Below are positions 7,839-16,950 of a stretch of 64,000 nucleotides of DNA, piece after piece. Made by a program: the position numbers and the translations under genes. The first letter of the stretch is position 1. Each line of letters starts with the position of its first letter. This DNA comes from VBAS01 sp964508655 (GTDB lineage: Bacteria; Bacteroidota; Bacteroidia; Chitinophagales; Chitinophagaceae), in contig CAZDUO010000010.1 of assembly GCA_964508655.1 (NCBI GenBank), positions 1 through 64,000 of the forward strand, written 5' to 3'. Below the pieces are notes generated by a model, which made no database searches, was not told the DNA's origin, and was given only the letters and a program-made list of their open reading frames with translations.

Positions 7839-8714
7839 ATGAGTAATAACAGTTTTGAAGCCGTTCCCCTTACAAACCTTGATGAATGGGAAGAAGATCT
7901 GCTGCGCCGGTACCCTGACCCGGAAAACATTGCCAAAGCAAAGGCAACAGGTGAGTACCGGAATTATGACGAACCCGCAAGGGACACGGTAAAGGAATTT
8001 TACCGCTTGAATCATAAATACCAGACTTATGAGTTTGTGCAGAAAAAAAGACAGGAGTTTTTAAAGTTTGATAAAAAGGAAATGACTGTATGGGATGCTT
8101 TTGATTTTTTAAATCAGCTCGTGGATGATTCTGACCCCGATACCGACCTTGACCAGCTTCAGCATTTACTCCAAACCTCGGAAGCCATCCGTGCTGATGG
8201 TCACCCTGACTGGATGGTGCTAACCGGTTTGATGCATGATATGGGAAAAGTGCTTTGCCTGTTTGGCGAACCTCAATGGGCTGTAGTTGGTGATACATTC
8301 CCGATAGGCTGCGCTTATTCTGATAAAATTGTTTACCCGGAATTTTTCAAATACAATCCTGATTACACCGATCCGCTTTACAATACAAAATTTGGTGTAT
8401 ATAAACCCGGTTGTGGATTAAGAAATGTACTCATGTCGTGGGGACATGATGAATATGTATATCAAATGCTTAAAAATTACCTGCCTGAATCCGGTCTTTA
8501 CATGCTGCGCTATCATTCTTTTTATGCCTGGCACCGTGAAGGAGCCTATGATTATCTGATGGACGACCACGACCGGGAAATGCTGAAATGGGTGAAGCTG
8601 TTTAATCCTTATGACCTGTATTCGAAAAGTCCTGTGCCGCCCGACTGGAAACAATTGAAGCCTTACTATGAAGACCTTGTAGCAAAGTATTTACCTGCAA
8701 CAATAAAATTCTGA
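7839..8714 (+). CDS. myo-Inositol oxygenase
   Basis: A 291-residue protein matching the MIOX family over its whole length. MIOX is a non-haem di-iron enzyme that oxidises myo-inositol with O2 to D-glucuronate. All six metal ligands known from the mammalian enzyme can be placed: His109 (DQLQHLLQ), His133 and Asp134 (LMHDMGK), His203 (SWGHDEY), His226 (RYHSFY) and Asp259 (NPYDLY). GEPQWAVVGDTFP and LRPYY-like KPYYEDL are also conserved. It is the first gene of the long operon and is followed after 57 bp by susC. Its product D-glucuronate is a substrate of UxaC encoded in the same operon, but the fructuronate and mannonate enzymes are not in the window. Family assignment is firm; the physiological reason for it in a pectin locus is inference. 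Confidence 0.95.
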   Translation: MSNNSFEAVPLTNLDEWEEDLLRRYPDPENIAKAKATGEYRNYDEPARDTVKEFYRLNHKYQTYEFVQKKRQEFLKFDKKEMTVWDAFDFLNQLVDDSDPDTDLDQLQHLLQTSEAIRADGHPDWMVLTGLMHDMGKVLCLFGEPQWAVVGDTFPIGCAYSDKIVYPEFFKYNPDYTDPLYNTKFGVYKPGCGLRNVLMSWGHDEYVYQMLKNYLPESGLYMLRYHSFYAWHREGAYDYLMDDHDREMLKWVKLFNPYDLYSKSPVPPDWKQLKPYYEDLVAKYLPATIKF

Positions 8715-8771
8715 CATGATAAAAGTTTTTAAAAATCAAAGTTCTAATCTGCTTAAATAACAATTAAAACC

Positions 8772-11700
8772 ATGCTTATGTACAGGCTACTGTGTATTAC
8801 GAAGTCAAAACTTGCCGGCCTGGTTGCTCTGTTGCTTATGAACCCATTCTTTCTTGCTGCACAAGGCGGCAATGTTGTGAAAGGAAAGGTTTCTGACGAT
8901 AAGGGACAACCTGCCGCAGGTATTACCGTTTCGGTAAAAGGCACCAAAAGAATCACCGCCACTGCTGCCAACGGAACATTTTCCATTGAAGCCAAAGAAG
9001 GCGATGTACTTGTGTTTTCCGGCGTCTCCTTCGAAACAAAAGAAGTCCCCGTGACCAGTGAAAATTTTTATGATGTCACCCTGACGGTATCAGCCTCAAC
9101 ACTGGGCGATGTGGTAGTGGTGGGTTATGGAAGAAATACCAAGAGAAATCTTTCCAGTTCCATTACTACATTAAAACCCGAAGAACTGAACCGGGGCGCC
9201 ATCAGTGATGTGGGGCAACTGCTACAGGGAAAAGTGGCGGGATTGAATATCACCGCCAGCGGCGACCCCAATAAATCTGCTGCAGTGATACTTCGCGGTG
9301 TGGGAACGATAAATAGCCCGGGAGGTCCTTATTACGTTATTGACGGTGTGCCGGGAGCAGATATTTCCACCGTGGCACCGGACGATATTATTTCTATAGA
9401 TGTTTTAAAAGATGCATCAGCTACTGCCATCTATGGAAACAGGGCCTCATCGGGTGTTATTATGATAACAACAAGAAAAGGTAAAAAAGGCGCAGTACAA
9501 ACTACGTACAACGGGTATGTAGGCATTGAAAAAGTAAGCAATAAGCTTGACCTGATGAATGCGGCTCAATTAAGGGCTTATCTTGCTGCCAATAGTTCTG
9601 CTTTTTCTCCCAATGACGACAAAGGTGCCGATACCGACTGGCAGGCTGCCATCGAAAAGGAATCGGCCATTTCGCACAACCACAATTTATCATTCAGCGG
9701 TGGCGGTGAACACAACACGTATAGCGCAAGTATCAATTATCTCGATAAAGAGGGTATCCTCATACGCAGCCATCTTCGCCGTCTCATCACCCGGCTTTCT
9801 CTTGAGCAGTCGGCATTGAATGATAAAGTAAAGTTTGGATTAAATGTGGCAAACTCAAACAGCAATGCCAACTATGTACCTCTGCAGAACATCGTGTTGC
9901 TGCAGGCAGCCAAACACCTCCCGGTTTCTCCGGTAAAAAATGCTGATGGCACGTACTTCGAAAACCTGAATACGACAGGTTACTTTAACCCGGTTGCCAT
10001 TGTTAATAATGCGCTGGACGATACCAAGTACAATACATTGACAGGAAATTTCACAACGGAAGTCAAACTGCCTTTCGGGTTTACTTACAATGCAAACCTG
10101 GCCTATCAGAGAACCACATCACTGCATGGCGAATTCTACAGCAGCTATTACGGCCAGTATCCCACATCCAATTTTTACAATAACCCTGATCCCGGTATCG
10201 GTATTGCCCATACACTCATCGGCAATTTATTCGGGAAAAACGGTTCCGCTTTCAGAAGCAGCTATCAGAATACAATCAAAACAATTGAATCGTATCTGAC
10301 CTGGAACAGGAAGTTTGCTTCACATGCCATCAATGCCGTATTGGGATATTCCTGGCAGGAAACTACCTATGGCGAAGGTTTCCAGACTTCAAGCACTAAT
10401 TTCCCAACTGATAATCTTGGGTATTCCAACCTGGTACTGGGTAATCCTTATGCAGTTTCCAGTTACCGGATAAATTTTGGCTCCGATCTTACGTACGGGC
10501 AGATAAAGATGATCTCAGATTTTGTTCGTGTCAATTACAGTTTCAAAGACAAGTATCTTTTACAGGCTTCACTCCGCAGAGATGGCAGCTCGGTGTTTGG
10601 TGAAAATAATCAGTGGGGTTACTTCCCGTCTGCAAGTATCGGCTGGCGAATAAGTAATGAGTCTTTCATGGCCGACCAGCGCATTTTTGACGACTTAAAA
10701 CTACGCGGCAGCTACGGAGTGGCAGGTAATTCAAATGGTATCGGTGCCTATACAGCCAAACTGGTGTATGGCATCACCGGCACCTATTATAATAATGGTG
10801 TGCAGGAAAACGCTTACGGCCCGCTGCAGGGCAGTAACCCTGATTTGAAATGGGAAAAAACATCCACCACCAATATCGGTCTTGACTTTGTTGTATTAAA
10901 AGGAAAACTGAGCGGTTCTGTCGACTGGTACGACAAGAAAACAAGCGACATGCTGTTTAACTATGCCGTGCCTGCTTCGCTGGTGCCGGGCGGCAGAATA
11001 TGGGCAAACGGTGGCGGTATCAGCAATAAAGGGATAGAACTTATCCTTACTGCAACGCCGGTAAATAACAAAACAATCAACTGGACCACCTCCATGAATC
11101 TTGCACATAACAAGAATGAAATCACCAGCCTGCAGGGACCTTATTCCAATACTGATTCCATCCGCTACTCCGACCCGGAAGGTCCGGGGCAAACTGGCGC
11201 TACCCTGCAGTTGCTTAAAGTTGGAAAACCGGTGGGCCAATTCTTCTCCCTGGTTTATGCAGGTAAAGATGCCAATGGCAACTCTCAGTTTCTTAAAAAA
11301 GATGGAACCCTTACCACGGCGCCTTCCATCGGAACAGATTACCATTACGTGGGCGATGCACAGCCCGAATGGATGGTAGGTTGGAGTAATACGCTGAAGT
11401 ATAAAAATTTTGATTTGAATTTCTTTTTCCGTGGTGTTTTCGGCAACCAGCTATTTAATGCTACCCGTGCTGATCTTTCCTATGTATCGGCCGCACCGGT
11501 GAATAACATATTGCAAAGCGCCGCTGAAGATAAACTGACGGATTCAAAAAATTCGTTTTATTCTACCCGCTATATCGAGAAAGGTAATTATGTGCGGCTC
11601 GATAATGCAACACTTGCATACAACTTCAGGGATAAAATAAAATATGTAAACAATATCCGGGTGTACGTTACGGGTAATAACCTGTTTACCCTTACCAGCT

Positions 11701-11813
11701 ACTCAGGCATTGATCCTGAAATAAACCAGGGTGGCGTGGCGCCGGGCATTGATTACAACAACTTTTATCCAAAAACACGAACCATCCTGGTGGGTGTAAA
11801 TGTATCATTCTAA
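8772..11813 (+). CDS. SusC/RagA-type TonB-dependent outer membrane transporter
   Basis: A 1013-residue SusC-like receptor. Order of parts: signal peptide (LVALLLMNPFFLAAQ), CarboxypepD_reg-like beta domain (KGKVSDDKGQPAAGITVSVK, about 35-110), SusC linker (VVVVGYGRNTKRNLSSSI), plug (about 125-230, ending GVIMITTRKG), then a 22-strand beta-barrel to the C-terminal aromatic residue (VSF). It imports oligosaccharides captured by the partner lipoprotein SusD encoded 18 bp downstream, and is energised by TonB. Neighbouring pectinolytic genes indicate pectic oligosaccharides such as galacturonan or arabinan fragments. It is the shorter form without an anti-sigma-interacting domain, in keeping with control by the LacI-type regulator. 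Confidence 0.95.
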   Translation: MLMYRLLCITKSKLAGLVALLLMNPFFLAAQGGNVVKGKVSDDKGQPAAGITVSVKGTKRITATAANGTFSIEAKEGDVLVFSGVSFETKEVPVTSENFYDVTLTVSASTLGDVVVVGYGRNTKRNLSSSITTLKPEELNRGAISDVGQLLQGKVAGLNITASGDPNKSAAVILRGVGTINSPGGPYYVIDGVPGADISTVAPDDIISIDVLKDASATAIYGNRASSGVIMITTRKGKKGAVQTTYNGYVGIEKVSNKLDLMNAAQLRAYLAANSSAFSPNDDKGADTDWQAAIEKESAISHNHNLSFSGGGEHNTYSASINYLDKEGILIRSHLRRLITRLSLEQSALNDKVKFGLNVANSNSNANYVPLQNIVLLQAAKHLPVSPVKNADGTYFENLNTTGYFNPVAIVNNALDDTKYNTLTGNFTTEVKLPFGFTYNANLAYQRTTSLHGEFYSSYYGQYPTSNFYNNPDPGIGIAHTLIGNLFGKNGSAFRSSYQNTIKTIESYLTWNRKFASHAINAVLGYSWQETTYGEGFQTSSTNFPTDNLGYSNLVLGNPYAVSSYRINFGSDLTYGQIKMISDFVRVNYSFKDKYLLQASLRRDGSSVFGENNQWGYFPSASIGWRISNESFMADQRIFDDLKLRGSYGVAGNSNGIGAYTAKLVYGITGTYYNNGVQENAYGPLQGSNPDLKWEKTSTTNIGLDFVVLKGKLSGSVDWYDKKTSDMLFNYAVPASLVPGGRIWANGGGISNKGIELILTATPVNNKTINWTTSMNLAHNKNEITSLQGPYSNTDSIRYSDPEGPGQTGATLQLLKVGKPVGQFFSLVYAGKDANGNSQFLKKDGTLTTAPSIGTDYHYVGDAQPEWMVGWSNTLKYKNFDLNFFFRGVFGNQLFNATRADLSYVSAAPVNNILQSAAEDKLTDSKNSFYSTRYIEKGNYVRLDNATLAYNFRDKIKYVNNIRVYVTGNNLFTLTSYSGIDPEINQGGVAPGIDYNNFYPKTRTILVGVNVSF

Positions 11814-11831
11814 AAATAAATAATCAGCAAT

Positions 11832-13508
11832 ATGAAAAAGATATTTCAATACACAGGAATTCTTGCTATGGCTGCTGCTGTTATTTCTTCGTGCCATAAA
11901 ATAGATGTTCCGGTAAAATCCGAGCTGACGCCGGAAACATTTCCGCAAACAGAAGCCCAGTATAATGCCGTGATGGGACCTGTCTATACAGCTTTCCGCG
12001 ACGGATATTCCACAGGCCATTTCTTTTGCAACAGCCAAACCACCGATGAATCGGTGCTTCCAATTTATGCTACCGACTGGATTGATGGTAACCGCTACCT
12101 GCAGCTTCACCGTCACACATGGACAAAAGATCATCCGAATATCGGTGGCCAATGGAGTTATCTTACCAACCTGATCGGTATTTCCAACCAGACAATCTAT
12201 ATAGTCAGGCAGTCGCCGGAAGGAAGTACAAAGAATACAAGTATTGCCGAGTTGAGAACCATGAGGGCATTGTTTTATTTCTATATGCTGGATATGTTTG
12301 GCAATGTTCCGCTGGATACATTATATCCCAGCACTGAACTGCAGGCCAATGCGCCACGGGCGCAGGTATTCAGCTATGTTGAAAGTGAATTAAAGGCGTC
12401 CATTCCTTATTTAAAAACAGCATCAGGCGCTTCTACCTATGGAAAGCCAAACAGGTATTTGGCTTATGCGCTGCTGGCAAAACTGTATTTGAATGCACAG
12501 GTGTATACCGGTACAGCAAAATGGAATGAATGTATTGCAGCCTGCGACAGTGTAATAAATGCCGGCGGAGGTACGCAATATGTTTTGGAGCCCCGGGCCA
12601 GTTACCTGCAAATGTTTTATCCGACAAATGGCCCGTCAATGAAGGAATTCATATTTGCTATTCCATTCGACCCTGCCACATCAGGCGGTTGGATGTTTTA
12701 TGCACGATATGACCTGAACAGGAATCTGGGAATCAAGTACCGTTATTCCGGTTCTACGCCCGGCACCAATGTGGATCCGGTAATCAATCAAACAACAGGA
12801 AATGGCTTGATAAATAACAAACCCAGCGGCCCCAGATGTACGACCGATGAATTTTATGCCCACTTCAACGATCCCAATGACATCAGGAATAAACAATGGC
12901 TTACAGGTTTGCAGTACTGGGATAATGGGAATCCTATTATGGTAAAAACTACAAATCTTGGTTATGATCAGTTTTATTCCGGCGGTTCACCTTCAGGCAC
13001 CTATATTTACCAACTGAACCTGTCCCCGTTAGGCAACGGCACCAGGCTGGGCGCCACATCTTATGACCTGGGTAAAGATGAAATAGCCTGGAATACAGGT
13101 TACCGTAATATTAAATTCCTGGCCGATCCCAATTCAACTACAAGAAACCAGAATAACGATGTGCCCGTGTTCCGTTTTTCAGATATTATATTAATGAAAG
13201 CAGAAGCCATTCAAAGAGGAGGTACTCCAACTTCAGGTCACACTGCACTGTCATTAATTAATATGTTACGTGCGGTTCGTACAACAAGCGCCGCTTTAGG
13301 AAGTGTAACACTTGACGACATATACGCTGAACGCTGCCGGGAATTGAGCTGGGAATGCTGGCACAGGAATGATATGATTCGTTTCGGGAAATATGAAAAC
13401 CCGTGGGGGCTAAGCAAAACGAACAATGAAACCTATCGCCGTCTTTTCCCGATTCCAACCGCTGCAATGGCAGCTAACAGCAAATTGGTACAAAACACCG
13501 GGTATTAA
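11832..13508 (+). CDS. SusD/RagB-type nutrient-binding lipoprotein
   Basis: A 558-residue SusD-family surface lipoprotein that forms the lid of the SusC transporter. The signal peptide ends in the lipobox ISSC (Cys21). The body shows the TPR-like helical pattern and SusD landmarks: ELRTMRALFYFYMLDMFGNV (about 137-156), RYLAYALLAKLYLNAQVYTG, DIILMKAEAIQRGG, and the ending ERCRELSWECWHRNDMIRFG. It is translated immediately after susC and followed by a strong hairpin terminator, so the susCD part can be uncoupled from the enzyme genes. Confidence 0.95.
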   Translation: MKKIFQYTGILAMAAAVISSCHKIDVPVKSELTPETFPQTEAQYNAVMGPVYTAFRDGYSTGHFFCNSQTTDESVLPIYATDWIDGNRYLQLHRHTWTKDHPNIGGQWSYLTNLIGISNQTIYIVRQSPEGSTKNTSIAELRTMRALFYFYMLDMFGNVPLDTLYPSTELQANAPRAQVFSYVESELKASIPYLKTASGASTYGKPNRYLAYALLAKLYLNAQVYTGTAKWNECIAACDSVINAGGGTQYVLEPRASYLQMFYPTNGPSMKEFIFAIPFDPATSGGWMFYARYDLNRNLGIKYRYSGSTPGTNVDPVINQTTGNGLINNKPSGPRCTTDEFYAHFNDPNDIRNKQWLTGLQYWDNGNPIMVKTTNLGYDQFYSGGSPSGTYIYQLNLSPLGNGTRLGATSYDLGKDEIAWNTGYRNIKFLADPNSTTRNQNNDVPVFRFSDIILMKAEAIQRGGTPTSGHTALSLINMLRAVRTTSAALGSVTLDDIYAERCRELSWECWHRNDMIRFGKYENPWGLSKTNNETYRRLFPIPTAAMAANSKLVQNTGY

Positions 13509-13542
13509 TTGCTATCAGTATTGACAGGCAGAGTTAGATGAG

Positions 13543-13570
13543 CCCGGGGTGTATGCCCCGGGATTTTTTT
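13543..13570 (+). terminator. Rho-independent terminator after susD
   Basis: Perfect 7-bp stem CCCGGGG / CCCCGGG with loop TGTATG, followed by A and seven T. It lies 35 bp after the susD stop and probably reduces transcription into the downstream enzyme genes, giving more SusC/SusD than enzyme. Confidence 0.88.
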
Positions 13571-13596
13571 AGCAGAGAAAAAATCCGGAACTACAA

Positions 13597-14817
13597 ATGA
13601 CCGGTAATGTAAAAGATGTTTATGGAAAAAAAGTCAACCCGGGGCGATTGCTGTCCCTGGATGCTTTGCGTGGGTTTGATATGTTCTGGATTGTGAGCGG
13701 CGAAGGAATTTTCCATGGGATTGCTTCCGTTATCAAACAGAAATATTCGTTGAACCAACGTGTGATTGACTGGCAAATTGAAGTAAACGGCAAACCATCG
13801 TTCTTTGAAAAAATATTTGTCAGCATCAGCAACCAGCTTCACCATTCACCCTGGAGTGGTTTTACTTTTTACGACCTGATTTTTCCCTTGTTCATTTTTA
13901 TTTCGGGCATCAGCATGACGTATTCCTTCAGCAACCAGTTGGGAAAAGCAGGAATCAACCTAGCCATTGCCAAAAAAAGTATTTACCGCTCCCTGGTAAA
14001 ACGAACGCTGATCCTGATTTTTCTCGGTATGGTGGTGAACGGGGCGCTTCAGTGGCAGGGATATGAAAACACAAGGTTTGCCAGTGTATTGGGAAGAATC
14101 GCATTGAGCTGCTTCTTCGCTGCGATAATTTACCTGAATGCCTCGCTTCGCTGGCAGATTATCTGGTTTGCCGCTTTATTGACAATATACTGGGCCGCCA
14201 TGATGCTTGTCCCAGTACCCGGTTCCGGAGCGGGCATACTCACACCCGAAGGAAATCTTGCATCATACATTGACAGATTATTGTTACCGGGGAAACTTCA
14301 TCGCACTGTTTACGACCCTGAAGGCCTGCTGTCAACTGCCCCTGCAATTGGTTCGGCAATGCTGGGAATTTTTACCGGGCAATTTTTACGCAGCGAAAGA
14401 TTTGCTGTGCAGCGCAAACCTTTGTTCCTTTTATTAGCTGGCATGGCGCTGCTCGCTGCCGGATGGATATGGGGACTTGTTTTCCCTATCAATAAAACGA
14501 TGTGGACAAGTTCCTTTGTGCTGTATGCAGGCGGGTGGAGCGTTTTGTTACTGGCGCTGTTCTATTTTATTATTGATGTGTTGCAGGTGAAAAAATGGAG
14601 TATGCCGTTTGTGTGGATGGGATGTAACTCCATTCTGATATATATAGCGGCGCATGGGCCGGTGAATTTTGAATCCACTTCAGAATTTCTCTTCGGAGGT
14701 TTGATAAATAAATTGCCGGAAGTCTGGAAGGGAGCATTATTGTGGATAGGTGTGGCAATTATTCAGTTTGCAATATGGTTCTTTCTTTATAAAAGGAAAT
14801 TATTTTTAAAGTTATAA
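13597..14817 (+). CDS. DUF5009/heparan-alpha-glucosaminide N-acetyltransferase-like membrane protein
   Basis: A 406-residue integral membrane protein with about ten predicted hydrophobic segments. The start RLLSLDALRGFDMFWIVSG and the segment SPWSGFTFYDLIFPLFIFIS are typical of the DUF5009/HGSNAT-like acyltransferase family, which is common in Bacteroidota polysaccharide loci. By analogy with HGSNAT it may carry an acyl group across the inner membrane to a sugar, but no activity can be read from the sequence. The protein lacks a lumenal N-terminal extension. Next to it lies the relic at 14845, which may be from a glucosaminidase-type gene, so the two could once have formed a pair. Confidence 0.8.
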   Translation: MTGNVKDVYGKKVNPGRLLSLDALRGFDMFWIVSGEGIFHGIASVIKQKYSLNQRVIDWQIEVNGKPSFFEKIFVSISNQLHHSPWSGFTFYDLIFPLFIFISGISMTYSFSNQLGKAGINLAIAKKSIYRSLVKRTLILIFLGMVVNGALQWQGYENTRFASVLGRIALSCFFAAIIYLNASLRWQIIWFAALLTIYWAAMMLVPVPGSGAGILTPEGNLASYIDRLLLPGKLHRTVYDPEGLLSTAPAIGSAMLGIFTGQFLRSERFAVQRKPLFLLLAGMALLAAGWIWGLVFPINKTMWTSSFVLYAGGWSVLLLALFYFIIDVLQVKKWSMPFVWMGCNSILIYIAAHGPVNFESTSEFLFGGLINKLPEVWKGALLWIGVAIIQFAIWFFLYKRKLFLKL

Positions 14818-14844
14818 AATATCCGGATGTTTTAATTCATTCAA

Positions 14845-15066
14845 ATGATGATTACATATAAAAAAGCAGGAAATCAGGCACGGGTTTTTCATTTGGGTTT
14901 ATTGATTTTTCAATCGGAGCTGCTGCATGCGCAATCAAATGCAGCGCCATCAAAGGCTTTATTACAACACATCGTTTCCGAACCTGCGGCACGGTTTGAT
15001 ATAGAGCCATTGCAGGCCAATGGTAATTACCGGGAATTCAGTACTGGTTTCGCAGCCGCCTTATAA
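14845..15066 (+). pseudogene. Truncated gene, possibly alpha-N-acetylglucosaminidase N-terminus
   Basis: Codes for 73 residues with a secretion-type N-terminus (VFHLGLLIFQSELLHAQS) and then ALLQHIVSEPAARFDIEPLQ, which resembles the short N-terminal domain of GH89 alpha-N-acetylglucosaminidases (ALxxRVxPxxAxxFxxE). It ends at TAA (15064-15066); the frame continues KVPGEGGDIIL and stops again within 45 bp. The rest of a GH89 enzyme, some 650 residues, is missing, so this is a remnant. The GH89 link is tentative; the truncation is clear if the similarity holds. Confidence 0.45.
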
Positions 15067-15126
15067 AAAGTACCGGGAGAAGGCGGTGATATTATTTTGA
15101 TTCAATGATTCAGAAATTATAAAAAT

Positions 15127-16758
15127 ATGAGAGCAAATAAATTCTGTTTGCTTTTTATCACGCAAATACTGGTGTTAATCGCTTATAGCCAGAAAAAAGA
15201 TTTTGTCATTACAGCTTACGGCGCAAAGCCCGACGGAATTACCAATACTGTTGCTGCTATTCAAAAAGCTATTGATGATGCTTCAGCGGCAGGCGGCGGC
15301 AGAGTAGTGGTACCGAGGGGAAGGTTTGTATCCGGCGTTATTCATTTAAAAACAAATGTGGAGCTGAACATTCATGAAGAAGCAGTATTGCTGGCAAGCA
15401 CAAACCGGACAGATTATGGACCAAGCCTGCAGGCGTCTGCGTTCATTGTGGCCGATGGTCAAAGAAATATTTCCATTACTGGCAAAGGATTGATAGACGG
15501 ACAATGCGAGCTGCTGATCAATGATATTTACATAAAGCTGAGATCCGGTGAACTGTATGATGATGAATGGAAGGAATTCAACCCCTGGCACCAGCGCAGG
15601 CCCAGTGAAAAGAACAGGCCCCGGATGATCCAGTTTACAGATTGCGACAGGATAATGGTAAAAAATATACGATTGCAAAACAGTGCCGCCTGGGTGCAGG
15701 ATTACAAAAACTGCAGCAATATAATCATAGACAGCATCCATGTGTTCAGTAATACATTCTGGAATAATGATGGTATTGATCTTACGGATTGCAAAAATGC
15801 CAGGATCACAAACTGTCTTATCAATGCTGCTGATGATGGCATTTGTTTGAAGTCATCAGACAGGAACAGCCGCTGCGAGAATATTTATATAGCCAACTGC
15901 AAAGTGCGTTCAAGCGCCAGCGCTGTAAAATTTGGCACAGCATCCTGGGGCGGATTTAAAAAAATTACGGTACATAATATTGAAGTCTACGATACGTACC
16001 GTTCAGCAATTGCAATAGAAACAGTTGATGGCGGATTGCTGGAGGATATTGACGTCAGAAATATTACCGCTGTCAATACCGGCAATGCAATTTTTATTAG
16101 ATTAGGCCACCGCAACAAAGACAGCGTTTACAGCCGGCTGAGAAATGTTTATATCGCCAACGTAAAAGTAAAAGTGCCAAAAGAAAAACCGGATAGGGGC
16201 TACCCCATGGAAGGCCCCGAACTGAAATACCCGCCGCAATACAAAGCAGACACATCAGTTAAATATGAAAGTGTATCACCCTGGAATAATTCAGGTATTG
16301 ACAGCAGCGCTGTACCTTACCCGCATAATGTTTTTCCATCTTCCATTACCGGCATACCGGGCCACTATGTGGAAAATGTAACACCGGAAAATATCGAAAT
16401 CGTTTATGATGGCGGCGCCAGTAAAGAAGTAAATTATTTTCCTGCTGATTCACTGCAAAACATCACCGAAGCTATCAATGCTTATCCCGAGTTTTCCATG
16501 TTTGGGGAATTGCCGGCCTGGGGATTTTATGTTCGGCATGTAAAAGGACTTACGTTGAAGAATATCAAACTAACCAGTCTCAAACCCGATTTTCGTGTTG
16601 CCTGTATTTTTGATGATGTGGAAAAACTGAAGCTGGATGTTTTTTCTATAACCGCCAACCCAAACCCACCGGTGCTTATTTTGAACAAAGTGAAAAATCA
16701 TTCACTAAGAAAACTACAATTGCCAGTAAGGGGGAGCAAGGCAATAAAAATGCAATAA
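15127..16758 (+). CDS. GH28-family glycoside hydrolase (polygalacturonase-like), secreted
   Basis: A 543-residue parallel beta-helix protein with a signal peptide (FCLLFITQILVLIAYSQ). It opens with the GH28 pattern FVITAYGAKPDGITNT and AIQKAIDDASAAGGGRVVVP. The catalytic region reads FWNNDGIDLTD and INAADDGICLKSSD, giving three acidic residues equivalent to NTD and DD. The usual GHG motif is replaced by SSASAVKFGTAS and the RxK motif by YRSAIAIETV. It is therefore a GH28 relative whose specificity may be rhamnogalacturonan or substituted galacturonan rather than plain homogalacturonan. It belongs to the enzyme run that continues to gene 20674. Confidence 0.85.
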   Translation: MRANKFCLLFITQILVLIAYSQKKDFVITAYGAKPDGITNTVAAIQKAIDDASAAGGGRVVVPRGRFVSGVIHLKTNVELNIHEEAVLLASTNRTDYGPSLQASAFIVADGQRNISITGKGLIDGQCELLINDIYIKLRSGELYDDEWKEFNPWHQRRPSEKNRPRMIQFTDCDRIMVKNIRLQNSAAWVQDYKNCSNIIIDSIHVFSNTFWNNDGIDLTDCKNARITNCLINAADDGICLKSSDRNSRCENIYIANCKVRSSASAVKFGTASWGGFKKITVHNIEVYDTYRSAIAIETVDGGLLEDIDVRNITAVNTGNAIFIRLGHRNKDSVYSRLRNVYIANVKVKVPKEKPDRGYPMEGPELKYPPQYKADTSVKYESVSPWNNSGIDSSAVPYPHNVFPSSITGIPGHYVENVTPENIEIVYDGGASKEVNYFPADSLQNITEAINAYPEFSMFGELPAWGFYVRHVKGLTLKNIKLTSLKPDFRVACIFDDVEKLKLDVFSITANPNPPVLILNKVKNHSLRKLQLPVRGSKAIKMQ

Positions 16759-16785
16759 TGCGCTTTACGCACTGCGAAGATTGCT

Positions 16786-16835
16786 CTGCAAAGTCTCCGG
16801 ACTTCGCAGTAGTACGCAGCAAGTCCGGGACTTGC
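16786..16835. repeat. Twin AAGTC/GACTT hairpins
   Basis: Two hairpins in a row: CTGCAAAGTC / GACTTCGCAG (16786-16809, loop TCCG, one mismatch) and GCAAGTC / GACTTGC (16819-16835, loop CGG, perfect). They lie between the GH28 stop and the GH92 gene. No T-tract follows, so this looks like a REP-type intergenic repeat rather than a terminator. Confidence 0.65.
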
Positions 16836-16872
16836 GGTTAACAAAGTTGAAATGTTTATAAAAAAATGCTCA

Positions 16873-16918
16873 ATAGCGAACAGAACGATGAAGTGTGCGA
16901 CGCAACCGAAGCTCAATA
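16873..16918 (+). repeat. Interspersed repeat family 2, copy 2
   Basis: ATAGCGAACAGAAC matches 2968-2981 exactly; it is followed by GTGTGCGACGCAACCG, a variant of the GGAGCGTCGCAAG part of the other copies. It lies in the 190-bp gap before the GH92 gene, which otherwise holds only the hairpins at 16786-16835. Confidence 0.65.
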
Positions 16919-16950
16919 GTAGTACCGCAGCCGACTACATAAAGAAAGGA

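Noticed and set aside
16852..16950. Longer N-terminus for the GH92 protein
   Set aside because: It runs through interspersed repeat sequence and would bury the signal peptide; ATG 16951 is better.
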